From assembly GCA_018222405.1 (NCBI GenBank), contig JAAFAI010000001.1, forward strand, positions 248,001 to 312,000: a stretch of 64,000 nucleotides of DNA, written 5' to 3'. The position numbers were made by a program, and so were the translations under genes. Below the pieces are notes generated by a model. That model was given only the letters and a program-made list of their open reading frames with translations, was not told where the DNA came from and made no database searches. This document shows, one piece after another, positions 53,325 to 63,117 of the stretch (positions within the stretch are counted from its first letter, which is position 1; each line of letters begins with the position of its first letter). The stretch is from Gammaproteobacteria bacterium (GTDB taxonomy: Bacteria > Pseudomonadota > Gammaproteobacteria > Enterobacterales > Alteromonadaceae).

Positions 53325-56021
53325 TTACATTCTGTAGCTGGCACCGATGAAGAACTGACGACCGGTTTGGGTCACATTCCACAAACGCCCACCAATATTT
53401 GGTGATACCAACTCGACAATTGGCTCATCGGTCAGGTTAATACCTTCAATCGACACTTTGAGGTTCTCTGACACATTGTAGCTGGCCGAGAAGTCAATGT
53501 GGGTGGTGCCATCCACATAGCGTTCTTTGTTCGGATCACTCTGGAATGACGTGGTAAATTCACTACGCTTCGCCATAGATACCCGAGCGCTAAACAGGTC
53601 ATTTTCCCAGTAAACAGTGAAGTTAGACGAACGGTCTGACTGACCGGTGAGGTTTACGTCGGCATCAACAAAAGTCATGTTAGCCAACACACCGAAGTTT
53701 TTCACCCACTCAGGTCCAGGCAGGAAATCCAGTTTTTGTTGGTACTGAACTTCGTAGCCGTCGAGCTTGCCGCCACCGCCGTTAACCGGGCGACGCACTT
53801 CAAAGTCGGCATTATTCACGATATCTGCCTGACCGCCCAGTACGCTGTCTGGTAAGCCAATTTGCTGCCAGTTAAGGGTACTGGTCTCGTTGGTCGGGAA
53901 TGACTCAATGTCCTTAATAAAGTAGGCGAAAGACAGTAACGCACCTTCGTCAAAGTAGTACTCAGCAGACAGGTCGTAGTTGGTAGCCCGGAACGGTTCG
54001 ATGAACGGGTTTCCATAGCTAACCCCCAGGTTGAACGGGTCTACACTACCGCCTGGCGACAATGTGCTCAGGCCAGGACGAGACATCACGTCGGCATAAG
54101 AGGCACGGAGTACCACGTCTTCGGTGAGGTCGAGTGCCAGGTTAACCGATGGCAGTGTGTCGCTGTAATCGTTTTTAACCGTGGTTGGGTCGCCATTTAC
54201 CAGGCCGGTAGATTCAACATCAGTTGTCGCGTAACGCACACCAGCGTTACCGCGCAGGTCCATGTCACCTACCGGGAAGAAAAAGTCAGCCTGAATAAAG
54301 TAACTCATGTTTTCTTCGCCCACCGCGTAGGTGTCACCACCACGAGGCGCATAGCTCCAGCCACCACTGGCCAGGAATTGCGGCAGTTGAGCGTTGTCTG
54401 CCATAAAGAACGACTGACCACCAGCACTTACCACGTTACCGTCGGCAGCGGTGATCACATTGCTGATACCAAAGGCAACATTATCTACAGTGCCGTCGGC
54501 TGCATCGGCATTGGCAAAGGTGCCGTCTGCCCGCGAACCGGCGATTTCATACATGTAGTCTTTGTAGGTAACACCGCCTTTCAGGGTGACTGAATCATTC
54601 AGGATATAAGCAAAATCAAGACGCGCGTTGTCGTAACTGGATTCTGCATCATATAAGCGGTCGCGGTACTCTGATAATTCCCAGTTGGCCGGATTTGCGG
54701 TATCAAAGCTGTAACCAATGGTTGGACTCATCGGGCTGCTGTAATCGAACGTTACCGCAGAGCTGCTTTCGGCGTAGTCGAGCATGCGGCGCGAATCATT
54801 TTCACTGAAGTGCTCATAAATAATAGTGGTTTCACGGTTATCCAGTACCGACTCAGAGGTACCTGCTAACAGGTGGAGTTTCAGGTCGTCGTTGATATGG
54901 TGAACCACATCCACACTGAACTGGGTAAATTCTGATTCCCAGTTAGACTCAAAGTTTTCTGAGCGCACATCTACATCGTGAGCCGTCGCCGCCACAATAC
55001 TGTCGTTACCATCAATGGTGTAGTCGGTCAGGTAGGTCTGGCCAACACCCAGAGAGTTAGTCCGCGCCAGAGAGATAGCCTGCATAAATGGTTCAAGGCG
55101 CTGAGCTTCAATTTTAGCGTATAAGGCATCTACTGTGACCGTGGTATCGTCGGTTGGTGCAAACTGCATTGACGCGGTAATGCCGGTGCGGTCCAGATCG
55201 TGGCTCTTATCAGCAAAACGTGGGAAGCGCGGGTGCCAGTAACTGCTTAAATCTTCGCTCTGGGTGCCTAAGCAGGAATCGTCGGTACAGAAGCTGTCAT
55301 CTTCCCAACGACCGGTGTCAGCACCGACGTTGCTAATTAACTGAGACGAAAACGACGCTGAAACCAAAAAACCAAAGGTGCGGTCTTCGTTGGTGTAACT
55401 GGTCAGTGCCGACAGTCTTGGATCGGCTTCTTCAGACTGGTCGTTATAAGTGCCCTGCACATTGAGGGCTGTTACGTTGTCTTTAAAATCGAACGGGCGA
55501 CCAGTGGTTAAGTCCACCGTGGCACCTAAAGTACCTTCTTCAATTTCGGCAGAAGAGGTTTTATGTACGGTTAGCTGGCTGAACAGTTCAGAAGCAAACA
55601 CGTTGAAATCGAATGCACGGCTTTTACGTACGCCACCTGGGCCTGCCGACAGTGATTGCGCCTGCATGCCATTCAACTGCACGCGGGTGAAGCTGGAGTT
55701 AAGACCACGAACGGTAATTTCACGTCCCTGACCGGCATCACGACTGATAGCGATACCCGGGATACGTTGTAACGACTCGGCAAGGTTTTGATCAGGAAAG
55801 TCTGCAATATCTTCGGCGAGAATAGTATCGACTGCACCGGCTGAGGCGCGCTTGGTGATCAGGGCTTTTTGCAGGCTGTCTGCAAAGCTTGAGGCGCGAA
55901 CCTCTATAATTTCAACATCATTATTGGGTACATCCTGGGCCTGCACCAGTGCTGGTGTCAGTAAAGCACAGGCTACCGCCAGACTTAACGGGGCTTTATT
56001 AAAACTCTTGGCAAATTTCAT
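53325..56021 (-). CDS. TonB-dependent receptor of the pectin locus
   Basis: An 898-residue outer-membrane receptor. The start is ATG 56021 (MKFAKSFNKAPLSL) with GAGGAAG upstream; a frame to 56198 adds a non-coding leader that overlaps the operator. A signal peptide ends at QAQD. The plug (DLNLAESLQRIPGIAISRDAGQGREITVRGLNSSFTRVQLNGM) is typical of the sugar-oligomer TonB receptors of Alteromonas and Xanthomonas. A large barrel follows. It is expected to import pectin oligosaccharides, divergent from the GH105 gene. The final residue is Met rather than the usual Phe. Confidence 0.93.
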   Translation of the reverse strand: MKFAKSFNKAPLSLAVACALLTPALVQAQDVPNNDVEIIEVRASSFADSLQKALITKRASAGAVDTILAEDIADFPDQNLAESLQRIPGIAISRDAGQGREITVRGLNSSFTRVQLNGMQAQSLSAGPGGVRKSRAFDFNVFASELFSQLTVHKTSSAEIEEGTLGATVDLTTGRPFDFKDNVTALNVQGTYNDQSEEADPRLSALTSYTNEDRTFGFLVSASFSSQLISNVGADTGRWEDDSFCTDDSCLGTQSEDLSSYWHPRFPRFADKSHDLDRTGITASMQFAPTDDTTVTVDALYAKIEAQRLEPFMQAISLARTNSLGVGQTYLTDYTIDGNDSIVAATAHDVDVRSENFESNWESEFTQFSVDVVHHINDDLKLHLLAGTSESVLDNRETTIIYEHFSENDSRRMLDYAESSSAVTFDYSSPMSPTIGYSFDTANPANWELSEYRDRLYDAESSYDNARLDFAYILNDSVTLKGGVTYKDYMYEIAGSRADGTFANADAADGTVDNVAFGISNVITAADGNVVSAGGQSFFMADNAQLPQFLASGGWSYAPRGGDTYAVGEENMSYFIQADFFFPVGDMDLRGNAGVRYATTDVESTGLVNGDPTTVKNDYSDTLPSVNLALDLTEDVVLRASYADVMSRPGLSTLSPGGSVDPFNLGVSYGNPFIEPFRATNYDLSAEYYFDEGALLSFAYFIKDIESFPTNETSTLNWQQIGLPDSVLGGQADIVNNADFEVRRPVNGGGGKLDGYEVQYQQKLDFLPGPEWVKNFGVLANMTFVDADVNLTGQSDRSSNFTVYWENDLFSARVSMAKRSEFTTSFQSDPNKERYVDGTTHIDFSASYNVSENLKVSIEGINLTDEPIVELVSPNIGGRLWNVTQTGRQFFIGASYRM

Positions 56022-56176
56022 TCGTGGCTTCCTCACGTTTTTTATTAACCTGTTCTGCAGAGTATTCATTCGGTCAGTGTCTGCTGAACATGTTGTGTGC
56101 ATGGGTACGTATTTTCTGTTAAACCTGTTGTTATTATGAGTTTCGGTTAACAAGCGCTTAACAATATAGATATAAA

Positions 56177-56190
56177 TGCTACCGGTGGCA
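56177..56190 (-). promoter_or_regulatory. LacI-type operator of the TonB receptor gene
   Basis: TGCTACCGGTGGCA, one mismatch from symmetry, same core as the other three sites, about 155 bp upstream of the receptor start codon. Confidence 0.75.
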
Positions 56191-56401
56191 ACCCTCATTC
56201 ACAAAATTTTTAAGAATTCCTCTTTTTCGCCACCACTGTTTCACATTAGAAACATACAATCCTTACCCTGTATGGCCTGTATCACTGCGCTTTTATACTA
56301 AAGATTAACAGTTTATGTTACTTTTGTGGTGAATGTCCTGCAATATTAACCATGTTTGGTGTAATGTTTACATGTTGACAACATTGCTAAAATTACTAAA
56401 A

Positions 56402-56415
56402 TGCTACCGGTAGCA
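56402..56415 (+). promoter_or_regulatory. LacI-type operator of the GH105 gene
   Basis: TGCTACCGGTAGCA, perfect palindrome at the -10/+1 region of the GH105 promoter, 34 bp before the start codon. Confidence 0.8.
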
Positions 56416-56449
56416 CAATTCATTTACATTTTTTAAACAGGGGTCGAAA

Positions 56450-57640
56450 ATGATTGGACAGGTGATAAGGACAACGCTGGTTGCTTTGCTGTTTACAACC
56501 ACAGCAGCAGTGGCGCAAACTGACACACTGGATAACACCAAGCCTTGGTATCAACGCATGGTGGAATCAGAGATGGTGCGCTTCCCACAAGCCTGGATGA
56601 TGGACTGGGATAAAGAGCCTACCTGGGACTATGTTCACGGTTTAAACCTGCTGGGTTTTGCCCGGGTTTACGAAAAAACCGGTGACAAGCGTTATTTCGA
56701 TTACCTCAAGGGCTACTACGACGAGCTCATCGATGAGCAGGGCAATATTGCCACCTACAAAACTGAGAAGTTTAATATCGACATGCTTAATGCCGGTAAA
56801 GTGCTGTTCTTCTTATATGACCAAACCGGTGACGAGAAGTATATGCTTGCTGCAGACAAGCTGCGTGCCCAGTTAAATGAACATCCGCGCACCAGCGAAG
56901 GCGGATTCTGGCATAAAAAGCGTTATCCAAGTCAGATGTGGCTTGACGGCCTGTACATGGGCGCTCCTTTCTATGCTGAATACATCATGCGCGCCAGAAA
57001 CCCAGAGCAGCTTGACGATGTGTTTTTACAGTTTGAATTAATTGAAAAGCATCTTTACGACCCGAAAACCGGCTTGCCGCGTCATGGCTGGGATGAATCA
57101 CGGGATCAGAAATGGTCAGATAAAGTTACCGGATTATCACCGCACCACTGGTCACGAGCTCTTGGCTGGTATGCCATGGCGATGGTGGACGTAATGGATA
57201 TTGTGCCGGCGCAAAACTCCAAACGCGCCTGGCTGGCGGCCCGTTTTGAGAAATTTATGTCGCAGGTTGTAAAGTATCAGGATCCCACCGGAGCCTGGTA
57301 TCAGGTAACCGATTTAGGCGATCGTGAAGAAAACTATCTGGAAGCTTCCGGTACGGCCATGTTGACGTATGCCATAGCCCGAGGTGTTAATTTGGGCGTA
57401 TTGCCAGAGTCTTACCGTGCTCATGCTGAAAAAGGCTTTGCCGGGCTGGTGGATCAAATGATCTCTGTGGATCCGGCAACTAATGTGATTAGCCTTAATC
57501 AGGTGTGTGCGGTTGCCGGACTGGGTGGTAACCCTTATCGCGACGGCAGTTTCGAGTATTACATGAGCGAGCCAATTCGCCCGAATGATGCCAAAGGCGT
57601 TGGCCCTTTCATTCTGGCAGCGCTGGAACTGGGTAAATAA
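56450..57640 (+). CDS. Unsaturated rhamnogalacturonyl/uronyl hydrolase (GH105)
   Basis: A 396-residue secreted GH105 enzyme with a signal peptide (to AVAQ). It hydrates and removes the 4,5-unsaturated uronic acid left by pectin lyases. The (alpha/alpha)6 fold is shown by WDYVHGLNLLGFARVYEKTGD and the active-site Asp166 in QMWLDGLYMGAPFYAEY. LGWYAMAMVDV is a further helix. The product feeds KduI/KduD. It opens a five-gene operon with GH43, esterase, GH28 and pectin methylesterase. Confidence 0.94.
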   Translation: MIGQVIRTTLVALLFTTTAAVAQTDTLDNTKPWYQRMVESEMVRFPQAWMMDWDKEPTWDYVHGLNLLGFARVYEKTGDKRYFDYLKGYYDELIDEQGNIATYKTEKFNIDMLNAGKVLFFLYDQTGDEKYMLAADKLRAQLNEHPRTSEGGFWHKKRYPSQMWLDGLYMGAPFYAEYIMRARNPEQLDDVFLQFELIEKHLYDPKTGLPRHGWDESRDQKWSDKVTGLSPHHWSRALGWYAMAMVDVMDIVPAQNSKRAWLAARFEKFMSQVVKYQDPTGAWYQVTDLGDREENYLEASGTAMLTYAIARGVNLGVLPESYRAHAEKGFAGLVDQMISVDPATNVISLNQVCAVAGLGGNPYRDGSFEYYMSEPIRPNDAKGVGPFILAALELGK

Positions 57641-57643
57641 CCC

Positions 57644-59314
57644 ATGCACGGTATCGCCCGGCTCTGCGCGCTAACGCTGCCCCTGTGCATTCTTGCAGGG
57701 TGCAGCGGTAAGCCCGACGCTCAGCACAAAGATACGTCGCTGCAAAGTGCGGATAACCGTTTGCACATCAGCGACCTGGGCGATGGCTTTTATAAAAACC
57801 CCATACTGCATATTGATTATTCCGATCCGGATGTGGTGGCAGTGGATGGTAACTATTATATGACGGCGTCGAGTTTTAATGCTTCGCCGGGTCTACCGGT
57901 GCTGCATTCAACGGATTTAGTCAACTGGACGCTGATCAACTATGCCTTGCCTCAGCAGGTCCCTCAGGCCCATTACGATAAACCGCAACACGGTAATGGC
58001 GTATGGGCGCCTAACTTTCGCTATCACGACGGTAAATACTGGATTTTCTATCCTGATCCTGACTTTGGTATTTATGTAGTGACCGCCGAAGACCCGGCCG
58101 GCACCTGGAGTGAGCCACGACTTATTCTGCCCGGCAAAGGCATAATCGACCCCACCCCGCTGTGGGACGAAAACGGTAAGGCTTATCTGTTACACGCCTG
58201 GGCGAAAAGTCGGGCAGGATTTAACAATGTACTGAGCCTGCATGAAATGGCACCAGACACGTCATGGGTAAAGCCGGAGTACACCACTATTGTCGACGGC
58301 CATCAGCTGCCGGGATACCGAACCCTTGAGGGACCAAAGTTTTACCAGCGTAATGGCTATTACTACATTTTTGCTCCTGCCGGTGGTGTAGAAACCGGTT
58401 GGCAGGCAGTATTCCGCTCGCGGAATATTTTCGGCCCCTATGAACATAAAACGGTGATGGCCCAGGGCAATACGTTAATAAACGGCCCGCATCAGGGCAG
58501 TTGGGTAACTACCACTAGTGGTGAAGACTGGTTTATTCACTTTCAGTCCCGCAAAGCCTATGGGCGCATCGTTCATTTACAGCCGGTGGTATGGTTAAAT
58601 GACTGGCCGGTAATCGGCCGTGACGATAACAAAGATGGTACCGGAGAGCCGGTTTATACCCATCGTAAACCGGTTAGCACAGCGCCTGGCCGCATCATGC
58701 CGCAGCCAACCACCGATGAATTTACCGATAAAACCGTGGGTATGCAGTGGCAATGGAATGGCAACTTTAAACCACACTGGCTGGAAGTTAATGAAGGCCA
58801 GCTTATTCTGCAGGCCATGCCGAAAGTACCCGACACCGGCAATAATTTGTGGATGACACCTAATCTGATGCTGCAAAAACTGCCGGCACAGACATTTCAG
58901 GTTCGCAGCAAACTGATGGTACCAACAGAACAAGCGGATATTGAAACCGGCTTACTGTTGTTTGGCGAAGATTACGCCTGGATTGGCATCAAAACCATTA
59001 ATAACGCCCCCCATCTGGTTTATGTGCAATGTCGTGGTGCCCGTAAAGGGTGTAACGAGAGCGTTCACGACTATGGTGAAGTGGAGCATAGGAGTATAGA
59101 GCTCAGGTACATTCTGGCCTCTGATGCCACGGCTGTATTTGCTTACCGCTTTAATGAGAATGACGCTTTTACCGTCGTAGGTGAGCAGTTTAAGGCCCGC
59201 CGAGGCCGCTGGGTTGGCGCTAAAACCGGTGTGTTCGCTGTGGGGGAATCGGGTGCTGATGCGCGCTACGATTATGTGCGGTTCCTGCCGATGCACAGAG
59301 AGGTTGTCCAGTGA
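57644..59314 (+). CDS. GH43 family glycoside hydrolase, lipoprotein
   Basis: A 556-residue GH43 enzyme with a lipobox (CILAGCSG), so probably surface or periplasmic lipid-anchored. The five-bladed propeller (about 45-335) has the catalytic residues in HIDYSDPDVVAV, KGIIDPTPLW and TLEGPKFYQ. A C-terminal concanavalin-like domain (about 350-550) resembles the beta-xylosidase C-terminal module. Arabinose, xylose or galactose side-chain removal from pectin is likely; the exact specificity is not readable. It is 3 bp after the GH105 stop. Confidence 0.9.
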   Translation: MHGIARLCALTLPLCILAGCSGKPDAQHKDTSLQSADNRLHISDLGDGFYKNPILHIDYSDPDVVAVDGNYYMTASSFNASPGLPVLHSTDLVNWTLINYALPQQVPQAHYDKPQHGNGVWAPNFRYHDGKYWIFYPDPDFGIYVVTAEDPAGTWSEPRLILPGKGIIDPTPLWDENGKAYLLHAWAKSRAGFNNVLSLHEMAPDTSWVKPEYTTIVDGHQLPGYRTLEGPKFYQRNGYYYIFAPAGGVETGWQAVFRSRNIFGPYEHKTVMAQGNTLINGPHQGSWVTTTSGEDWFIHFQSRKAYGRIVHLQPVVWLNDWPVIGRDDNKDGTGEPVYTHRKPVSTAPGRIMPQPTTDEFTDKTVGMQWQWNGNFKPHWLEVNEGQLILQAMPKVPDTGNNLWMTPNLMLQKLPAQTFQVRSKLMVPTEQADIETGLLLFGEDYAWIGIKTINNAPHLVYVQCRGARKGCNESVHDYGEVEHRSIELRYILASDATAVFAYRFNENDAFTVVGEQFKARRGRWVGAKTGVFAVGESGADARYDYVRFLPMHREVVQ

Positions 59315-60300
59315 GTTATCAGAGTAGAAAATTCCTGCATATGCTGGCGGTAGTAGCAGGCTTGCTGGTGTCGGCATCATCATTGGCTAAAGACATCACC
59401 GTGGATGACAGTTATTCTCCGGGTGAGCGCTTTGCCCGCTACAAAGCAAAACATCCTGAGTTGCAATGGCCGGCTCAGACATTCAGAGCAGGCCAGAGTA
59501 TTGCCTTTGAAAGACCTTACAAACGTGTTGACGGACGCGACCTGCATGCCGATATCTTCTACCCGTCGGTTGAAAATCAAAACGGCCAGGCTGTGGTGCT
59601 GGTTCACGGCGGTGGATGGCGCTCCGGGAATAAGTCACACTTTTATCCGTTGGCTAATCTGTTGGCTCAGCGCGGCTATGTAGTGATGACGCCTGAGTAC
59701 AGGCTGTCGGTTGAAGCCCATTATCCCGCGGGGATGACGGATATCAGTGATGCTATCGGCTGGCTAAGGGATCGGGCTGAGGACTTTTCGATTGACCCGA
59801 ACAAAATTGCTATTGGCGGCGGTTCTTCTGGTGGCCAGATGGCTGCTCTGGCCGGGCATGCAGCGCAAAGCGGAAAATACCATTCACAGCCAGAACAAAA
59901 TACTACCGTTAACGCAGTGATAGATCTGGATGGAGTGCTCGACTTTACCACTCCGTTGGCACTGCAGTTTGAGAATAAAAAGCAGCATAATTCGGCTGCT
60001 GCATTATGGTTGGGCGGTACCTATGAAGAGCTGCCAGAGCTATGGGCTGAGGCATCAGCAACGCATCATTTGCATCCGCAGTCACCTCCAACACTTATCA
60101 TCAGTAGCGGCCAGCCACGTTTTACTGCTGGCCATACCGAAATAACCGGCTATCTGAAAAAGCATCATATAATTCATCAGTACATTGAGCTTAACCAAAC
60201 CATTCATACCTTTTGGTTATTTGAGCCCTATTTAAGCCAAACCGCCCAATGGATTGATACCTTTTTACAGCGAGTTCAAAAACAAGGAGAACAGCAGTGA
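59311..60300 (+). CDS. Secreted alpha/beta hydrolase, HSL-type esterase
   Basis: A 329-residue secreted esterase with a signal peptide (to SLAK). The HSL-like oxyanion motif VLVHGGGWRSGNK, the nucleophile in IAIGGGSSGGQMAAL and a catalytic His near QTIHTFWLF are seen. Within the pectin operon it probably removes acetyl or feruloyl groups. Its start overlaps the GH43 stop by four bases and its stop overlaps the GH28 start. Confidence 0.87.
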   Translation: MSYQSRKFLHMLAVVAGLLVSASSLAKDITVDDSYSPGERFARYKAKHPELQWPAQTFRAGQSIAFERPYKRVDGRDLHADIFYPSVENQNGQAVVLVHGGGWRSGNKSHFYPLANLLAQRGYVVMTPEYRLSVEAHYPAGMTDISDAIGWLRDRAEDFSIDPNKIAIGGGSSGGQMAALAGHAAQSGKYHSQPEQNTTVNAVIDLDGVLDFTTPLALQFENKKQHNSAAALWLGGTYEELPELWAEASATHHLHPQSPPTLIISSGQPRFTAGHTEITGYLKKHHIIHQYIELNQTIHTFWLFEPYLSQTAQWIDTFLQRVQKQGEQQ

Positions 60301-61726
60301 CATTGTCTTTAACCCGCAGAAATCTGTTAAAACTGGTTGGTCAGGGCTCTGCAGCCGCTGGCGTTGTGAGTTTAAGTGGTTGTTCCGGCGCTATGCAGGC
60401 CGACAGTGCATTTGCCTGGAGTGATGAGGCAACAGCCATTCGCGCGCGTATCGTGCCCCCACTTTTGCGGATAATACGTTGAGTATTACCGAGCTGGGCG
60501 CTAAACCGGGTAAGGGGCAGAATGTTGGCCCGCAAATCAAACAAGCCATTGAGCAGGTTGCCGCTGCCGGCGGCGGCAAGGTTGTGGTACCACCTGGTGA
60601 GTTTTACACCGGGCCTGTCCACCTGTTGTCGAACATCAATTTGCATATTGAAGAAGGTGCTACCCTGCACTTTATTCCCGAACCTGAACTGTACAAGCCT
60701 TATGTGTTTACCCGTTGGGAAGGGACTGAGCTCATGGGCTATTCGCCGCTGATTTATGCTTTTGAGCAAACGAATGTGGCCGTTACCGGCAAAGGAACGC
60801 TGGAAGGTGGCGGCAGCCCTACCCATTGGTGGCCCTGGAAAGGCAAATGGAAAGAAGCGCAATGGGGTGACGACCCGGTAGAAAACCAAAAGTTTACTCG
60901 CGACGTGTTGCGCCAGATGGGTGAAGACAACGTGCCGGTGAGCGATCGGGTATTTGACGAAAATTACCTGCGCCCACCGTTTATTCAGCCGTATCGCTGT
61001 AAGAATGTACTGATTGAAGGCGTGACCATTAAAAATTCGCCCTTCTGGCTGGTTAATCCGGTGTTATGTGAAAACGTCACGGTACGGGCAGTGCATTGCG
61101 ACAGTCATGGCCCGAACTCTGACGGGTGCGATCCGGAAAGCTGTAAGGATGTACTGATAGAAGATTGCCTGTTTGATACCGGTGATGACTGTATTGCTAT
61201 CAAATCCGGTCGTAACGGCGATGGCCGCCGGGTAGCAACACCCTGCGAAAACATCCTCATTAATGAGTGCAAAATGGCTGCCGGTCATGGTGGCGTGGTG
61301 ATTGGCAGCGAAATTTCCGGCGGCGTGCGCAATCTGTATGCCCAGCACTGTGAAATGAGCAGCCCGGAACTGGATCGCGGTATCCGGATTAAAACTAACT
61401 CCATTCGCGGTGGTCACCTGCAAAACCTTAACTACCGCTATCTGCGCATTGGCAAAGTAAAGGATGCCATTGTGATTAATTTCTACTACGAAGAAGGTGA
61501 TGTGGGCCAGTTTATGCCCAAGCTGGAAGCCATCACTATTGATAACCTGCATGTGGTGGAAGCGAAGCGGGCCTTTATGATGCGCGGTTATCCGCACACA
61601 CCGATTACCGGCGTAACCTTAAAGAACATTACCTTTGAGTCCGTGGAAAAACCCTCGGTGATAGAAAATGTGGCTGACGTTACCCAGCACAATGTCACGG
61701 TAAACGGAAAGCCTTATGAGATTTGA
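60297..61726 (+). pseudogene. GH28 polygalacturonase with a one-base frameshift
   Basis: The first 61 codons (60297-60482) encode a Tat lipoprotein leader (RRNLLKLVGQGS, LSGCSG) and end too early. A second frame beginning about 60479 runs to 61726 and encodes a full GH28 body: SDGCDPESCKDVLIEDCLFDTGDDCIAIKSGRN holds the catalytic aspartates, with GHGGVVIGSEISGG and RGIRIKTNS after. The frames join in a run of five C (60456-60460); six would give an uninterrupted VPPTFADNTLSIT. This is either a real frameshift or a sequencing error. If intact, the product would be about 476 residues and release galacturonate ends. Confidence 0.85.
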
Positions 61727-62888
61727 GTTAGTTAAAGGTGCGTTCATTAGCCTGGTTATATTGGTAGCTGCGGGCTGCGCCAGCACCCGTGAGCAGGCTG
61801 ACTTTACCGTGAATGCCCGGGTCAGTAACACCAATCCCGGCAACATGGTGGCAGATGGTCCTGAAGTGGTGACTTATTCCACCATTCAGGCGGCAGTGGA
61901 TGCTGCGCCACAGAGCGAGGCTGACTGGACAATTTTTATTGCCCCGGGTCACTACCACGAAAGAGTGGTGATTGAGCGAGCCGGGCTAAAGCTGGTGGGC
62001 AGCGGGCAGGACAACACCCGGATCACTTATAACCGCTATGCAGGACAACCGGTTGAGCCCGGCAGTGATGAGACCTGGGGGACTTTTCGTACCGCAGTGG
62101 TAGAAGTGCTGGCAACGGATGTTGGCTTATTTGATTTAACCATTGAGAACACTTACGACTACCCGGCCGACGACAAGTTACCCAAAGGGCATCCGGATAA
62201 AATTCGGGGCACTCAGGCTGTAGCACTTAAAATTGCCGAAAGCGCCGATCGCACTGTTTTGCAACGTGTTGCGCTGCTCGGCTATCAGGATACCCTGTAC
62301 GTTCAGGGTGGCCGGACTTACGTTACCGATAGTGAGATTCGCGGTCATGTGGATTTCATTTTTGGCAACGGTAACGCTTTGTTTGAAGCAGTGGACATTG
62401 TTTCGCGACCCAGAGCCCACCCGATGACCTTTACCGGTTATCTCACAGCGCCAAGTACCCTGCTGGACAATGACTACGGATTTACCTTTATTAACTGCAG
62501 GCTGCTGCGTGAGCTGGACGTACCGGATAACTCGGTGCCACTGGGACGCCCCTGGCATCCTACGACCACCTTTGCTGACGGCCGGTACGCGAATCCCTTT
62601 GCGGTAGGCAAGTCGACATTCATCAGCACCTTTATGGATGCGCACATTGCCAATGTGGGCTGGGGCTCCATGGGCGGCACCGCTAAAGATGGCAGCCGTA
62701 AACGGTTTGACCCCATTGAAGATGCCCGCTTTAGCGAGTCTGGCAGTTACGGACCGGGCGCCGCGATTAATGATGCTCGTCCTCAACTCAGTGAGAGCGA
62801 GCTGGCGGACTATAAAAAGCGTACTATTCTGGCTGGCTGGCAGCCTTCGCTGTTGCCACCGAGCCGTTATCAGGCCCTTGTTAAATAG
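61716..62888 (+). CDS. Pectin methylesterase (CE8), lipoprotein
   Basis: A 390-residue pectinesterase removing methyl esters from homogalacturonan. Lipobox AAGCAST. The beta-helix carries the catalytic aspartates Asp192 in LLGYQDTLYVQGG and Asp213 in GHVDFIFGNGN, and the glutamine in TQAVALK. It overlaps the GH28 end by 11 bases. It provides demethylated substrate for GH28. Confidence 0.95.
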   Translation: MRFELVKGAFISLVILVAAGCASTREQADFTVNARVSNTNPGNMVADGPEVVTYSTIQAAVDAAPQSEADWTIFIAPGHYHERVVIERAGLKLVGSGQDNTRITYNRYAGQPVEPGSDETWGTFRTAVVEVLATDVGLFDLTIENTYDYPADDKLPKGHPDKIRGTQAVALKIAESADRTVLQRVALLGYQDTLYVQGGRTYVTDSEIRGHVDFIFGNGNALFEAVDIVSRPRAHPMTFTGYLTAPSTLLDNDYGFTFINCRLLRELDVPDNSVPLGRPWHPTTTFADGRYANPFAVGKSTFISTFMDAHIANVGWGSMGGTAKDGSRKRFDPIEDARFSESGSYGPGAAINDARPQLSESELADYKKRTILAGWQPSLLPPSRYQALVK

Positions 62889-62910
62889 CGATTGCCAGGC
62901 TGGCAATCGC
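62888..62910 (+). terminator. Hairpin after the pectin methylesterase gene
   Basis: Perfect 10-bp stem GCGATTGCCA / TGGCAATCGC with a three-base loop overlapping the stop region. No T-run follows directly; a run of T lies 40 bp on. Confidence 0.55.
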
Positions 62911-62969
62911 CCTTCCCCCTGTCAATTTGTAGTATCTGAAAAAAATTTCACTTTTTTTTTAACATAGCC

Positions 62970-62999
62970 CTTGAGTTTATCCGGGTACTACCCCATTTA
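62970..62999 (+). promoter_or_regulatory. Sigma-32 heat-shock promoter of groESL
   Basis: CTTGAG (62970-62975) and CCCCATTTA (62991-62999) match the sigma-32 consensus CTTGAA-N(13-15)-CCCCATNTA, upstream of groES. Confidence 0.85.
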
Positions 63000-63117
63000 T
63001 CCACGCAGACAAGATTTTACGGCCCTTAAAGGCCAAAACCACGTAAAGGCTGCATGAACACTCATGCATCCCAACAACACTTAAATTGAATAGTTGAATT
63101 ATTCAGGAGATTTGAAA

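Larger units (their letters stand above)
56022..56449. other. 428-bp divergent control region of TonB receptor and GH105 genes
   Basis: Holds two operators, a sigma-70-like promoter for the GH105 gene (TTGACA at 56375-56380, 17-bp spacer, then AAAATG), and AT-rich sequence. No RNA gene or coding frame is supported. An ATGTTG-A-CAACAT inverted repeat overlaps the -35 and could be another site. Confidence 0.6.

Noticed and set aside
56369-56390. ATGTTG-A-CAACAT inverted repeat as a second operator
   Set aside because: It appears only once in the locus and could be chance overlap with the -35 hexamer; kept only as a note in the control-region entry.
60297-60482. Separate small lipoprotein gene before GH28
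   Set aside because: The frame ends exactly where the GH28 body continues in the next phase, so it is the N-terminus of a frameshifted gene.
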